A DNA stretch of 64,000 bases from Ulota crispa (lineage: Eukaryota; Streptophyta; Bryopsida; Orthotrichales; Orthotrichaceae). A program made the position numbers and the translations under genes. The DNA lies in contig OY987248.1 in NCBI GenBank assembly GCA_963920765.1, positions 17,208,539-17,272,538 of the forward strand, in the 5' to 3' direction. Under the pieces are notes generated by a model. That model worked only from the letters and a program-made list of their open reading frames with translations, was not told the DNA's origin and ran no database searches. The first letter of the stretch is position 1; each line of letters begins with the position of its first letter. This document shows positions 1-11,971 of this stretch, in pieces.

Positions 1-631
1 TTTGGGTTTTGGTGTCGTTGTTTATGATTTCTGTGGCGTCGTTTTGTTTCTTCACTTCTAGAGTTGTCTTGTGCGCTCTTCTTCATGTCACGGCGCTCCT
101 TGGTGGCGGAGAATCTGCACAGTAGTTTGCCATAACTTCATTTCTGGAGCCCCAATTGTTGGAATTTCCTGGAATTTGACTAAGAATTGCTCAGCCTCCT
201 GCGTTGGAGACCACGCAATTCATTCACCTTGTGGCAGTCTTCTCTCTCGTTGTGAAGGTACGCTGTTTTCTTCCACCTTTGCTGGTAAACCCTAAATTCT
301 TCTTATTTCCTTATTGCTGGTTGGTTTTTATGTTCAAATTTTTGTTTTTGCTTTCCTTCCAATGTTTTGGAGTTGTTAATGTCTCCGTACATGAAACCCT
401 TTGTACTGCATTGAATGGTAAATCCATGGCTACTCCCACATGTTCTCAAGGACAACCAATTTCCCTTGTAGATGTACTTGTTTATAAAGGAACACGTCAT
501 TCTGGTTTACCTCGTGACTTTTTGAGGCTTTCATCCTCGTGTGGTTCTCTTGTTGAACTGTTGGAGAAATGGGTGAGCCATCAGACCCGCCATCGTCTTT
601 TTTCCTAGCTATTTGGCTCTTGATATAAGTC
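1..631. other. Non-coding flank of the Harbinger element
   Basis: No convincing gene is seen here. Short open frames exist (for example 204-608 on the plus strand), but their translations have no recognisable domain. The stretch probably includes the 5' non-coding part of the Harbinger element that follows, whose left terminus I could not locate and which may lie outside the window. Confidence 0.4.
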
Positions 632-1936
632 ATGATGGCGCATGAGCCATTTGTTCCTTTGAATTCGTATGTGGAAGAAGAGGACATGGACTCTTCCATG
701 GACAACATTATGGAGGCCCTCCGGCAACCTGTGGAAGACCTTATGGAAGTTTTGCATACGGGTTTGAATTTGTATCAGATTTAGACCTCCTTAGGATATA
801 TTGATGAGAACCTCGGCTTCTGGGTCAAGCCGAGGTTGACGGCATGGTTTTCCTGGTTTGTCATGACTGAATTCTACAACAATCACTGGTTTGAGATGTT
901 TCAAATTCAAAAACAGACGGTGTTTGCCCTAGCCAACATGCTTTTCCCATACACTCAAAGGAGGGACACCCGATACCAAGTTGCTATTCTAGTTGTGGTT
1001 CACGTGGCATGTGCTCTATATAAACTTACTCATGGTGTGTCTCTTTTGATTTGCTCAGAGTCTTTTGCTATGGAGAAAAGTACAGTTTCCATAGTCATAA
1101 GAGAAGTAGTGAAGCTTGTGAACATAGTCTTACAGCATCACATTAGTTGGCCAATAGGGGACCGGCTACGTGCGACTCAAGAGAAATTCTTCAACCTCTG
1201 TGGGCTCCCGTCCATTGTGGGAGCCATTAACGGTATGCATGTATCTATTTGTAAACCCCATCATGGCCCCATCAATTACTATTACTTTAAATTGGGAGGG
1301 TAGACGTTGAATTGCCAGGCGGTTGTTGATAGCAACAAACATTTTCTTGATTTGTTCTTGGAGATGCCCGGATCAACCAATGACTCCAAGGTGTGGCGGA
1401 AGTCTTCCTTGTTCAAGCATGCAACTCACGAGAATTTGTTCATTAACTAACCAGGTTTGAATGGCTTCACTCCCTACCTTCTTAGGAATTAGGGGTATCC
1501 ATTATTGTCATGGTTAATGGTCCCTTGCCATCATAGCCCAAACTTATCTTTAGTTGAAACTCTATTCAATAGAAAAATGCAAAAGGGTAGATGTGTAGCA
1601 GAGAATGCTTTTGGAATTTTGAAGCAAACTTTTCGTGAGTTACTGACAAAATCAAATCTAGATGTTGCATTCCTACCAAATGTTATACTTTGTTGTGCTC
1701 TACTTCACAACATGCTGTTAGGACAGCCAAAGCAGGATGTCAACAACTTACTAGAAGTACTTAGGTTCCAAGGCGTAGGTCCTGATGCAATTGACAAAAA
1801 CGGTCTTGACATTGACGAGGGACATGTACTTGACAGTGGGGAGCCACCAACAGAAGCAAATGGCAATGAAGCAGCTTTGCTAAAAAGAATGCAACTGGGG
1901 ATGTATTTGAGCGTTCAAAGGCCAACAATGCACTAG
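632..1936 (+). pseudogene. HARBI1: PIF/Harbinger (HARBI1-type) transposase, dead copy
   Basis: One uninterrupted reading frame runs from the ATG at 632 to 1936, broken only by four stop codons at 782, 1301, 1448 and 1490; no frameshift is needed. It shows the family order: an N-terminal KPRLTAWFSWFV region, helix-turn-helix-like middle, then the DDE nuclease core. The first catalytic motif reads GAINGMH where GAIDGTH-like is expected, so the first acidic residue is Asn. The second motif is present (GSTNDSKVW) and so is the third (AENAFGILK). The enzyme would cut and paste its own element together with a Myb/SANT-like partner, a decayed copy of which lies convergently at 2396-3715. The stops plus the lost Asp make this copy inactive. 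The family assignment is secure; the exact start is inferred from frame continuity. Confidence 0.9.
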
Positions 1937-2395
1937 AATTGCAGGTGTGTATTTTTTCCATACTTCAGCAATTTAATGGCATTCATGTTTTCAATTTTAG
2001 TAGTTCCAAACTAGACTTAACGTAGCATTGCATGACTGTAAATGTTTGATACTTGTTTCGAAAGGATCAGAAGATTTTGGAATAGAAGGTGTAACACAAA
2101 ACAAGTAATTGTGAACAAACACTTTATTTCAGAGTATAGTCTTCTAATATATGCACATAATTTATGTCATGGCATGCACAAGGAGCACCCTAAAAATGAG
2201 AGTCCTTTCACAACGCAATATTTCACATCCTATTCCCTTCTCAGTCTTCAACTAGGAAAGGAATAAGTACTACTCATACGGTCTTCTCCTGCTTGCTAAG
2301 GACCTCCTCAAGTATTAACAGAGAAAGTGTAGATCGCTCTGCCTCAACGCCCACAAGAAAGTCGTACATCGAGATGGTAGGCATGGATGTCTGCC

Positions 2396-3715
2396 TCAGC
2401 CAATAGTTGGGAGTGGCTCTTCTTCCCCAACCCAGGTCGAAGCACCTTCGTTGTTGCAGGGGTTGGGTATGGAGGTATCTGCAAGGGGTTGGTCAACTTC
2501 AACTGCATGGTGCGCGGATGGGGTATCCGTTGCCTTAATGTCATTTCTCCCCTCTGTCGTAGCTTTCACTGGAATGGCCTCTTCATTTAGGCCATCGCTG
2601 CCATATGCAGGAGTTGTTGGTTGTCGCCTCTTGCTAGAGCTGGTGCTTCCACTTCCAAAGCGGCTGTTCAGCACGCTTGATATATCTGAAAGGCACTCCA
2701 CCATTTGGTTTTGCTTCTGCACATATTCCTTTGTAATTGTGTTGAGTTGTAATGCATTTCTGTAAGCACGCTAGTCCTTTTCCCGTAAGCACAACATGTG
2801 CTGTTCAAAGAAAGTGAACTGGGCCTCTAGCTTGGCTCGATTGAGTTTACGGTTGGTTTGGGCAATATTGTCCATGCGCTGGGCCAATGTCTCCCTAGTT
2901 TTCCGGGTAGCTTCCGCAATCAAAGAATAGCCGGTCATATTTTTTTGCTTAACACCTATGTTCCCAGCCATTCTACCCAAAGAACAGGAAGAGTTACCTC
3001 ATGAGCTCATTACCTGTGCTATAATATTGGCTGGAAGTCCACCATTTGGCCTTGAAGAGGGTGGGCCATTACGTGTAGGAGATGGAGCAGCTTCAATCGG
3101 ACTTGGAGTTGAGGAATAACTTTGGGGTGGTGCTGTAGAGTTTGCAGGTGATTGTGGTGGAGTGTCTTCGAGATGCACCGAGTCAGGGCCACTCTCCGCC
3201 GTGCCTGCGATGTCGTCCAAACCGCCGTAGCTAGGGTTGTTGTCTAGACCTTCACGTACAATCTGAGGTCTCATGTAATTGGAGTCAGTTGGGGACAAGA
3301 GGTCTCTGACATGTGGGGGCGTCATCTGCGACCTGAAGCGGTACCAAGCATTGATCGGTTGGAATATGTCTTCAGCGTACTGCTTGGGTAACCCCTCTGT
3401 TTTACGTTGGCTGGTTGTCATGTCCCAATACTCCTATGTGTTTTGGCCAGTTTAGCTATGATAGTCAAAAAATTTCTTATAGTCAGGGAGTAACAAGTTC
3501 TACTTTGCTTTGCAGGAGTGCTGGTCTCATGGGCATGGTGATATGTTGGCGCACATGACAGTCTGAGAGATACAAAGCCACTTTATGGTCTTGTACACCA
3601 TCAAGTCCTTGCCGTCTTGCGCGTCTTGCTTGTCAAGAAACTTATCTTTCTTTGCGGTTATCAAAGCCATACCCTCCATGCGACTCCAATTTGGCAATTG
3701 GTTTTTCCGTGATCT
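2396..3715 (-). pseudogene. Harbinger ORF1, Myb/SANT-like DNA-binding protein, dead copy
   Basis: Read on the minus strand, a single frame continues from about 3715 down to the stop at 2396. It is interrupted by stops at 3529, 3502, 3454, 3436, 3001 and 2773 (5' base of each). The N-terminal part (around 3691) reads PNWSRMEGMALITAKK, the usual start of a plant Myb/SANT-like domain. It continues through CKAK(stop)NLLLPDYKKFF and EYWDMTTSQRK. The middle is Pro/Ser-rich and the C-terminal part has a Gln/Arg-rich likely coiled coil (QTNRKLNRAKLEAQF). In active Harbinger elements this protein binds DNA and helps the transposase reach the nucleus and its target. The tail-to-tail arrangement with the transposase at 632-1936 fits one element. 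Each stop can be derived from CAA, CAG, CGA or TGG by one transition. Confidence 0.8.
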
Positions 3716-6700
3716 GCCATTGCTTGATTTGTGGAAGTGGCAATTGTAGGTATAGGTGGAGTTCCAGGTTGGACGTGGGTGAATGTAGAGCTATTTACCA
3801 TGGAAGTGTGCATGCTGGCGGCGGGGTTCGGCGGAGACAGCACTGTGGGCCGTGAAGACGTTGTCGGAGATCAAGCGCTGCCAGCTGAGTTCCGATGGTT
3901 TGCGGTTGGCTAGCTTAGCTGAAAACCAAGCAGCACTAAATTTGCAGCTACTGCAAACCAAAACGGAATGAGTTAGCGGCGGTTACGAAATAGCAGGCAT
4001 GCACAGAGATACAAAACAAACCAAATACACTCATAAAAAAGGAATTTGAAAGCAATCACTCATTTGAGCATTGGAGCGCTTGTGTTTTTTTTTGCAGGTC
4101 GCATTGTCAAGAAAGGTTTGAGATTCACAGGATGGTCATGACAAGAGCATGTACGTTATGGAGAAGAACATGGAGAAGGTACTATGACTCTATTCCACAA
4201 ACCAGTTTTGAAATCTAGATTTATATGCTAAATTCAAAGAGAATGTAAACACTTCTTTTATATTATATGTAGACAATGGAAATGAATCTAGGTGAAATTT
4301 TCTGGATCAAAGGAAGTACTTACCATTAATAGTCATGCCCACAAGTTGCACATGCGATTGCAGCGGAGTGGCAAAAGGGCAAGTAGGGGCATTGTAAGAT
4401 GCGGAGTTCAAATGGTTTTTCATACTCCTGCATGACATTCACGTCGTTATTTTAGTTACTTTGTAAGTAGTTACTTGGCAAGGGGATCTATAGTGAAATC
4501 TATTCACTCCGTGAATTAATGGATCAGGTTTTGTAAGGACACCTCTCCAAGAAATAACAACGTGCATTTTGCACTTCTGTCATGTACCGTGTTATCTGGA
4601 ACAGTACAGTCAGATTACATGGTGAACACCATTCAAGTGTGACCCCATTGTGCTTTTGAATACCCTAATCTACACATTGCACATATCACGGATCTAAACT
4701 TGGTATTGCACACATTCTAAGAGGATGATTACTTTGGATCTAACTACTAATTCTGATAAATCTAGCTTGCGTTGCAGAACGACTTTAACTCTGATATCAA
4801 AAACAGAGGAAATGAGGAATATAGCACTTTGAAATTTGAATGCCTATTGAAGTATGGAAGAGAAGGTCTTAAACAGATAATGAACAATACAAGTTCTAGA
4901 CTAAAAAGGGATTTGAAACCGTCATTTCAAAAACCATGGGCATATGAATTTGAAGACTATGCAAGTACTTGTTTTAAACAGATATAGAAAAAAATATTAA
5001 AAAAATTTGAAATGAGACACAAGCTCAATGAGGTGAGAGTAATCACCGTCACTCACCTTGTTCAGATGTGCAGACGTTGAAGCACAAATCTTAAATGTGA
5101 GAAGAACAGTCGACTTTGGAGGGTAATATGCACTTCAATGCAGGCATGAAGCTCTGCTAATGCAGATGCCCAAAACGGTAAAGTAAGTGTCAACCAAAAG
5201 ATAAGAGATACTTTGGAAAACCCCATACCACAAAGTTAATGGAGCCGATAGGACACTATTACTAAAAATCGGTCTTACTGGCCCGATTTTGTCTCAGATC
5301 TACGCTATCCAAAGAATTTTAAAACTCTATTCTTTGCTAACTAATCCCGGAAATCACGTGCTTTAATTCTCTTACCTTTTGCAAAACCGCTTTTACCAAA
5401 CAGCACCAAAGCCATCCAATTAGGATCGGCAACTAAAATTGGCCCTGGTGTCGGATTGAGAAGAGTGCGCCTTGGGAACACGCACAATGTCTTGCTGCAA
5501 TTGTGCGTCATTGACTAAAAATTGTTGTCAGTCTTGATCTTCATTCTTCAAATCTTCAATCTTTAGTCTTCCGTTGGCCTATCTTGTAGCTGGCTTTAGA
5601 AATATAAAAGTCAAGGTAGGGATAAGAGCCCACTAGATACAGAACGGATAGATCGGGGCAACAGACAGAAGCTGCCGTCCGTATGACGGAATCTTAAAAT
5701 CAAATTCACGATCTGCTAGCCAAAACTCCGGACCGGGAGAATACAACAAGTCTTGACCATGTGAGCAATCAATCTCACTTTGTCACCACAACAATAAATG
5801 AAATTAAATTTGATTTAATCCAAACTGCTCGCAACAAGGTTTACAAAACAGAATGAAAATGAATTGACAAACGAGCCTTCAAAATCGGCTAGGAATGATA
5901 AAGCTACATCTTACACATACATAAAAAATAAACCCAAAATATTCCTCTTAACGTCTTCATATCTTCATGTCTTCAAGTCTTCATGTCTTCAAGTTTTCAT
6001 ATTTTAATAAAAACAATAGGAAAAATCACAAATAACAAGTCCTAGAAATGATGCGACCATCTATCTAGTGCCACAGATGGCTCAAAGATCCAAACGCTAA
6101 GTGTAATAGCAATTTAAAAAACTCTTTTAACCTTCTAATATCCGTTTAAATTCTAATTCAATCTAAACTACTGTCCAAAAATTATGCGGATTTAAAGTAG
6201 AGGCTTTTTTTCCTCCTTGCAAATTAAACATTGCCTCTATAAACCTCTATAACTTTTGTTTTATACATCACTCATAGAAACGTGGTATCAATTTAAAAAA
6301 ATAATACTACAAGCTACAATTCATAAGATTTTCATTTCAAAACAAACTCAATCCAAAAGTCAAAGTCAATCAAAGTGTAGGTCTCAATTTTTTAAAGAGC
6401 ACTCAAATCCCCAATTTCCACATACTATAACCTCTTCAATAATATTTCAAATGGAATAATTGAAAATAATTCAAAAAGCTACAACAATAAACTATCACTC
6501 CTAAGAGTTTGAAAAAAAATTTCATACTGTCCAAAAAATGTAGCTCTTCAAAGTTTCGGCCTTCTCCTAATAAAAAGCAGCCACCTCCAATCCTTCACAC
6601 CTCCATAACTTTCTCTTCCAAGTTTCAAATCCCAAGTTTAAAGACTTTCTAAAAAGCTAGGACTAAGATGAACACTCTCTTCAAATCTTGTTGCAAAATG

Positions 6701-8045
6701 ATATACAAATCATAAGCTATGATTTATCAAAATCTCAACCTTTCTTCATAGTTTGGCTTTTTAACTCCAAAATTCAAACACTCATAACTTTTGCATCACA
6801 ATTTCACATCAAACTTGCAAACTCATTTTAAAAAAGTAATCACACAAAAAACAATTTCTTCAAATTTCAATTCAAAATCATGTATATACAAAAAGTCCTT
6901 TTATACCAAAATTTCGGGATTTCTTCCCTTTTCTTACCAACACTCATACACTAACTTCCAACATACTAAAAAATCTCTCATCTTTTATTTCAACTCTATC
7001 TAAGATAAGTGGATGAGGCACGTTAGCCCATATCCCTCTCCATTCTAACCCCATCATAGATACCAAACTCATTTTTCTTTCACACCTCATTCACTTCCAA
7101 GTCTTTAATATTTTTTATTCAAATAAAAGCAAAATATATGAGTCTTCCAAAACATTTAAATAAACATATAAAAATGATTAAATTACAAAATAAACTCCAC
7201 CGTAAAGTGGCCACGTGTCCTTGCAAGCATATAATAGCATTAAACGCTTGTTTTTAGTTGTCAAGTCGTGAACTTGGTTGGCTGGAGAAGTGATCGTCTT
7301 TAGCCGTCCGCCAGTCCGGATTCAAATCTCATCAGACTTGTCAAGCGGTAATGATGACCTACGGCTTGGCAGCTAGTGATGCAAGAAATTGGCCCAATCA
7401 ACCCGCTACTTACCTCCTAAGCTATGCATGTGACAAGATGACGTAGCGCAATGGAATCTATGGCCGCTGCGCTGTCACCAAATCAAGGTTCTCACCACGA
7501 TCACCCCTTTTGCCACAACTGTTGATTTATTAAAATCAACTCAAATATAAATAAATAACGAGTATCTACATGATGGAAGGATCTTCATCAAAACACCGAA
7601 TGTGAACACCCATGCTTTTAAACACGCCTAAAATCATTCCTACAAAAAAGCCAGGTATAAGTGCAAATGCATCCTAAGCTTACATGCTTTGTACAACATA
7701 AGTTATTCCACATCTAGAGGCTTGGCAATATACAGTATTATACACGGTCCAATATCTTTTTTTTTTTTTTTTTTTTTTTTCTTCACTTTCCTTTTTATTT
7801 TGCTTCTGGCCCTTTTTCAATCAAAACTATATAACTTTGCAATCAATAACTTACTACTGGGGGAGAACTTCCAAACAATCATATATATTTTTGAAACAGA
7901 AAGATGACTTTTTTTCAGAGCACTTGAGCAGGTTGTTTGCTTTGTCACTCAAAACCCAACCCCAACCAGTTGTGATGTTGAAGGCTAAGGATAGGAGTCG
8001 AGATCCTAGCATACAATTCCAAAACCATATTATTTTGTAAGCAGG
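3716..8045. other. AT-rich stretch, no gene recognised
   Basis: I see no supported coding sequence. The open frame at 4772-4987 and the others here have no recognisable domain and no splice partners. The Harbinger element probably ends somewhere near 3900-3980, but no terminal repeat was confirmed. A short segment at about 5447-5515 recurs near 17803-17872 (listed separately). A run of about 24 T lies at 7757-7780. Confidence 0.5.
5447..5515 (+). repeat. Short dispersed repeat shared with about 17803-17872
   Basis: Both places carry GGTGT(C/T)GG, then a purine-rich bridge, then GGGAACACGC and TTG(G)CTGCAA in the same order and spacing. This is too short and GC-rich against the background to be chance. 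It may be the surviving part of a larger transposable element; the type is unknown. Confidence 0.5.
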
Positions 8046-8299
8046 AGTAGTAAGTCTCATACTAAAATAGGCACACCCAATTTGGAGCATGGTTCTAATG
8101 TGGTGCAAATGTACACTCTGAGTACATATAAATCTAAAATCTAGGCAAATTGTGGATAGTTTATTTTCTTTAACAAAAAAAAACTATTCATGATTTGTCT
8201 AGATTTTAGATCTTAAAATGTACTAATTGTATTCATATGCACCATATTAGGATCATACTTCAGATTGGGTGTGTCTACCTTAGACTACTTTAGACTATC
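8046..8299. mobile_element. Foldback MITE, about 254 bp
   Basis: The two halves are inverted copies. The left arm has GCACACCCAAT, ATGTGGTGCA and CTAAAATCTAGGCAAAT; the right arm repeats these in reverse complement (ATTTGTCTAGATTTTAG, TGCACCATAT, ATTGGGTGTGTC). A loop of about 20 bp of A/T lies between them. No coding capacity. Ends are approximate and the superfamily is not determined. Confidence 0.65.
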
Positions 8300-8759
8300 T
8301 TATTGCAACGAGAATCCTATCATGGGCTTCTAATACTCCTAATATAGCAAATTTTTAAGGAATTGGAATTATGAACAAACTATTTTCACTAAAACAGTGG
8401 ACTGGGATATGCCTCAATTTATTTGTTTGTTAGTCCTATGTACCTAAAAGATTCAAATGTTGATGACAAAAACTAGTGGAAGTAGAAGACCTTTGGCACC
8501 CACTAGTAGAAAATTCAGCACAAAATCAACAGAATTTCAACAAAAAACTGTTGATTTTTTTTGTGGATTTGATCAAGTTGATTTGGGTACTTTTTGTTGA
8601 TTTTTTGTTGATTTTTTGTTGATTATTTGTTGATTATTTACAGTTTTTGTCAATTTTTTGTTGATTTTTTGTTACTTTTCACGTATTTTTATATTGTTCA
8701 GTTCTATTTTTTTCAATTTTAATTTTAATTTTTTCATAGAATTTTATTTCATTTTATGA

Positions 8760-9000
8760 AAAAATAAATTTTTTTAGGGGCCGGGCAGCTGCCCCAACCA
8801 GTGGGCAGCTGCCCTAATTCCCAGGCAGATGCTCCAACCGTCGGGCAGCACTCGGGGGTTTGGACAGCTGCTTGAGGGCTCGGGCAACTGCCCCAACCAT
8901 CGAGCAGTTGCCCGAACCCCAAATAGGGCTGTTGGCAGCGGGGTTTGAACTCCTCACCACTAGGCTCACATTCCACAACTCTACCACGTTCTCAAAAACC
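8760..9000 (-). mobile_element. Possible tRNA-derived SINE fragment, GC-rich
   Basis: On the minus strand, GTGGTAGAGTTGTGG (A-box-like) is followed about 33 bp later by GAGTTCAAACCCC (B-box-like, canonical GGTTCGAANCC). That is the internal RNA polymerase III promoter layout of tRNA-derived SINEs. Downstream comes a GC-rich body with repeated GGGCAGCTGCCC-like blocks. The local base composition differs strongly from the surrounding AT-rich CACTA DNA. I see no clear 3' tail or target duplication, so this is a tentative call. Confidence 0.4.
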
Positions 9001-9512
9001 ACTAGAAAATGTGCAAACACACATGCGTATATTAGAATCATGATTCTATTTGTACATTAAATGTTCATGTTTTTAGTAACCCAGTAGACTTTGGAAGCTA
9101 TTTCGGTCCATTAGAGGACTTTTTTTCAAAAAACTTAGAACTAAGAAAAGTTGGTAAATGTATTTTACTTTCACCTTCAACAATTTTTTCTGGATTTCAA
9201 TCTTCTTATCAAAATTTATGAGCTAAAATCAAAGAAGGTGTTTAGAAATTTTTAAAAAATTGTTTATTTCCATCCTTTTGATTTTGTTCATAAATTTTTA
9301 TTGGAATTCACAAATCTCAAAAGGATTGTTGTAGGCAAAGGTTGGATTCATTAATAATTATTATTTAGTGCTAGTTTTTTGTAAAAAGAACCTTATTTTG
9401 TTAAAATAGCCTCCATAGTTTGATAGCTTCAAATAACATGAAATTGTGAAAAGTTACGGAATTAAAACTTTGCAATTCTATAAACTTTTGAATAGTTTTG
9501 GATATTTTTTAA

Positions 9513-9924
9513 GGGCATTAATATGTGAACCACACCCTTTGAACTACTATACCACACTCCCAAGGTAAATTTTAGATTTCTACCATCAAAACTTTGAGTT
9601 TGAGAATTTTGAATTCAAATTTGGACTTAGAGACCATGATATTGTCTAGGACCATAAAAAAAGTTGCAATTCAACAACACCCAATGAACAAGCTTATCTT
9701 TTTTTACAAACAAAAGTAAAATTAACAATTTTCTCCCTAACTAAACTTTTTCATTGGGTGTTGTTGAGCTACAACTTTTTTTATGGTCCTAGACAATACC
9801 ATGGTCTCTAAGTCCAAATCTAAATTCAAAATTTTCAAATTCAGTTTTTTGACGGTAGAAATCTAAAATTTACCCCGGGGTGTGGTATAGTAATTGGAAG
9901 GGTGTGATACACATATCAATTCCC
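9513..9924. mobile_element. GGGGATT foldback MITE, copy 1
   Basis: A palindromic element of about 412 bp. It starts GGGCATTAATATGTG, then carries CCACACCCTTTGAAC, a diagnostic interior (CAACACCCAATGAA then AAGCTT), the mirrored interior, and ends in GGGTGTGATACACATATC then AATTCCC. Related copies lie at 31056-32535, 34979-35384, 35394-35806 and 35846-41057. It sits inside the CACTA element. There is no coding capacity and the superfamily is unknown. Confidence 0.8.
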
Positions 9925-10679
9925 ATCTTTTAAAGCTTATAAAAGTATTTTATAAGATTGTTTTTTTTTAATTCATTTGGTTAGTAATAGAAGGAAAAAT
10001 ACTAAAAGTACCCTTTAAGTCTTTCAAAATATCAAGTTTACGCCGAAAATATGTGAAACATAAAAAATATTCTTTATTTTTTGTAGGAATATCAATTATA
10101 CTCCTATTATTTTAGAAAAATAATAAAAATGCTCTTCTATTTCGAAATGTTAAATATATCCTTGTGTTATTTGAAATGTAAAAATCACCTTGGTTTCTTA
10201 TAAGAATTGCATTAAACTATACACTTGGTTATCATATAACACAAAGATATAAATAATTTAAAATAGTTGAGGAGCATTTTTAATACTTTCCCAATATATT
10301 AGAAGCATTGTTGATATTTATACAAAACGGAAAGATATTTTTGGTACTTTTAATCCTTGAGAAACATATATGATTTTTTCAAAGAATTGAGGAGCATCTT
10401 TTATATTTATTTGTAAAAAAAATTTGGTATTTAAAACAACAAAATGTTGTATTTTTTATGTAAAATTTTGTTGAATTAGTGAAGTTGTGTCCAAAAGTGT
10501 CCAGATCAACAAAAAACCTGTTGATGTTTTTGTTATTATGGTCATGTTTTTACTTGATTTAAAAGGCTGCTAGTTTTAAATCTAACCAAATTGTGAAAAG
10601 TAAAGAAAATAAAACTAGTCAATGTACATTCAAACTTCTAAAATATTTTTTTTTTTTTTTCAAAACTTTTTTTTTTTTT

Positions 10680-11520
10680 TTAAGCTTCAAAACATTTTAA
10701 TGAGGTCCAAAAAGATTCTAGAAAGATTTCAAAAACAAACCTAAACTATTGTAATAGCTTTTTTATTAAAAATACTTTAAAGTATTTTGATGAATTACAA
10801 AAAGATTCCTAAAGGACTCTAATTCAGTCTAAGAGATTCTATTTCTATAAATATTTTGAAGTACTTTAACAAATTTCATAAAGATTTTAAAAGATTCTCA
10901 AAGATTCCAAAAAGGTTCTTGGAAATTCTTAGAGATTCTCAAAGATTTTTTGAATTTCAAAAAAGATTCTCAAAAGATTCTCAAAGATTTGCAAAGATTC
11001 TTAAAGATTCTCAAAGCTTCTCAAAGCTTCCAATAAGATTCCAAGATTATTCTTAAAAATTTTCAAAAGTTCTCAAAAAATTTCAAAATTCTTAGAACAT
11101 TTCCAAAGATTCTCAAATAATCCAAACTATTTTCAAAGATTCTCAAGAATTCTCAAATATTCCTAAAAGATTCTCAAAGATTCTAAGAAGATTTTCAAAG
11201 ATTCCAAAAAAACTTGAAAAGATTCTCAAAGATTCTCAAAGATTCTCAAAGATTCTCAAAGGTTCTCAAAGATTTTCAGTTGTTCTCAAACACTCTCAAA
11301 GATTCCAAAAAAACTTGAAAACATTTCCAAAGATTTCCAAAGATTCTCAAAGATTCCTAAAAGATTCTTAAAGATTCCAAGGAGATTTTGAAAGATTCTA
11401 AAATCTTGAAAAGATTCTTAAATATTCTTAAAAATCCAAAAAAGATTCTCAATGATTCCCAAAAGATTCTTAAAGATTCACAATAAGTTCCCAAAAGATT
11501 TCCAAAAGATTCCAAATTTT
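10680..11520. repeat. AAAGATTCTC minisatellite, imperfect
   Basis: About 840 bp is built from diverged 10-11 bp units of the form GATTCTCAAA. The stretch at 11217-11270 is the most regular, with several nearly perfect 10 bp units in a row. Older, more diverged units flank it. It lies inside the CACTA element. Confidence 0.8.
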
Positions 11521-11670
11521 TTGTTGATTTAGATAATGGTGTCCAAATCAACAGAATGTATTTAGTTTTTTACAAAATTCTGTTAAATTAGTCAATTAGC
11601 GTGGGCAAGTGCCAAAATCAACAAGAAACTGTTGATTTTCTATTGTTTTGGAAGGAGTTTTCTACAAGTG

Positions 11671-11971
11671 ATTGTTGGTAATGTGGCCCCCCATTAACCC
11701 TCTTCCCTCACAAGATTCAATAACTACTATAAAGGTAAAAATGAGGTAGTAGAAGTCATTAAAAACATCCTAGGAGCATCTCCTACCATCCATAAAATGA
11801 GCCCTAGAAACAAATTTGTTGCCAGCCTGTAATGGCTTGCAAATTTTGAGTTTCCAACAACACTGCAATTGCAATGTATAGGTGCGGGGCTTCCAAAGTC
11901 AACCAAAATCACGTCAAATTCCAACTTTCTACGTACATGTCTCTTTCATAGCCCCTTGCACGCACTGTTTG
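11671..11971. other. Intergenic, nothing recognised
   Basis: No gene, tandem repeat or terminal inverted repeat was recognised between the CACTA element and the next short element. Confidence 0.5.

Larger units (their letters stand above)
8501..11670. mobile_element. Non-autonomous CACTA (En/Spm-type) element, about 3.2 kb
   Basis: The left end reads CACTAGTAGAAAATTC and the right end, reverse-complemented, reads CACTTGTAGAAAACTC. These are the terminal inverted repeats expected of CACTA transposons. Both subterminal regions are packed with short repeats built on TGTTGATTTTT (8545-8670 and 11515-11640, plus an internal block at 10480-10560), which in this superfamily are transposase-binding arrays. 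There is no transposase frame, so it could only move with help from an autonomous copy. The interior holds a SINE-like GC-rich block, a foldback MITE (9513-9924) and a minisatellite (10680-11520). The 3 bp flanks (ACC and ATT) do not match, so the target duplication is not preserved. Confidence 0.8.

Noticed and set aside
632-3715. Active Harbinger transposon
   Set aside because: Ten stop codons and a lost catalytic Asp rule out function of this copy.
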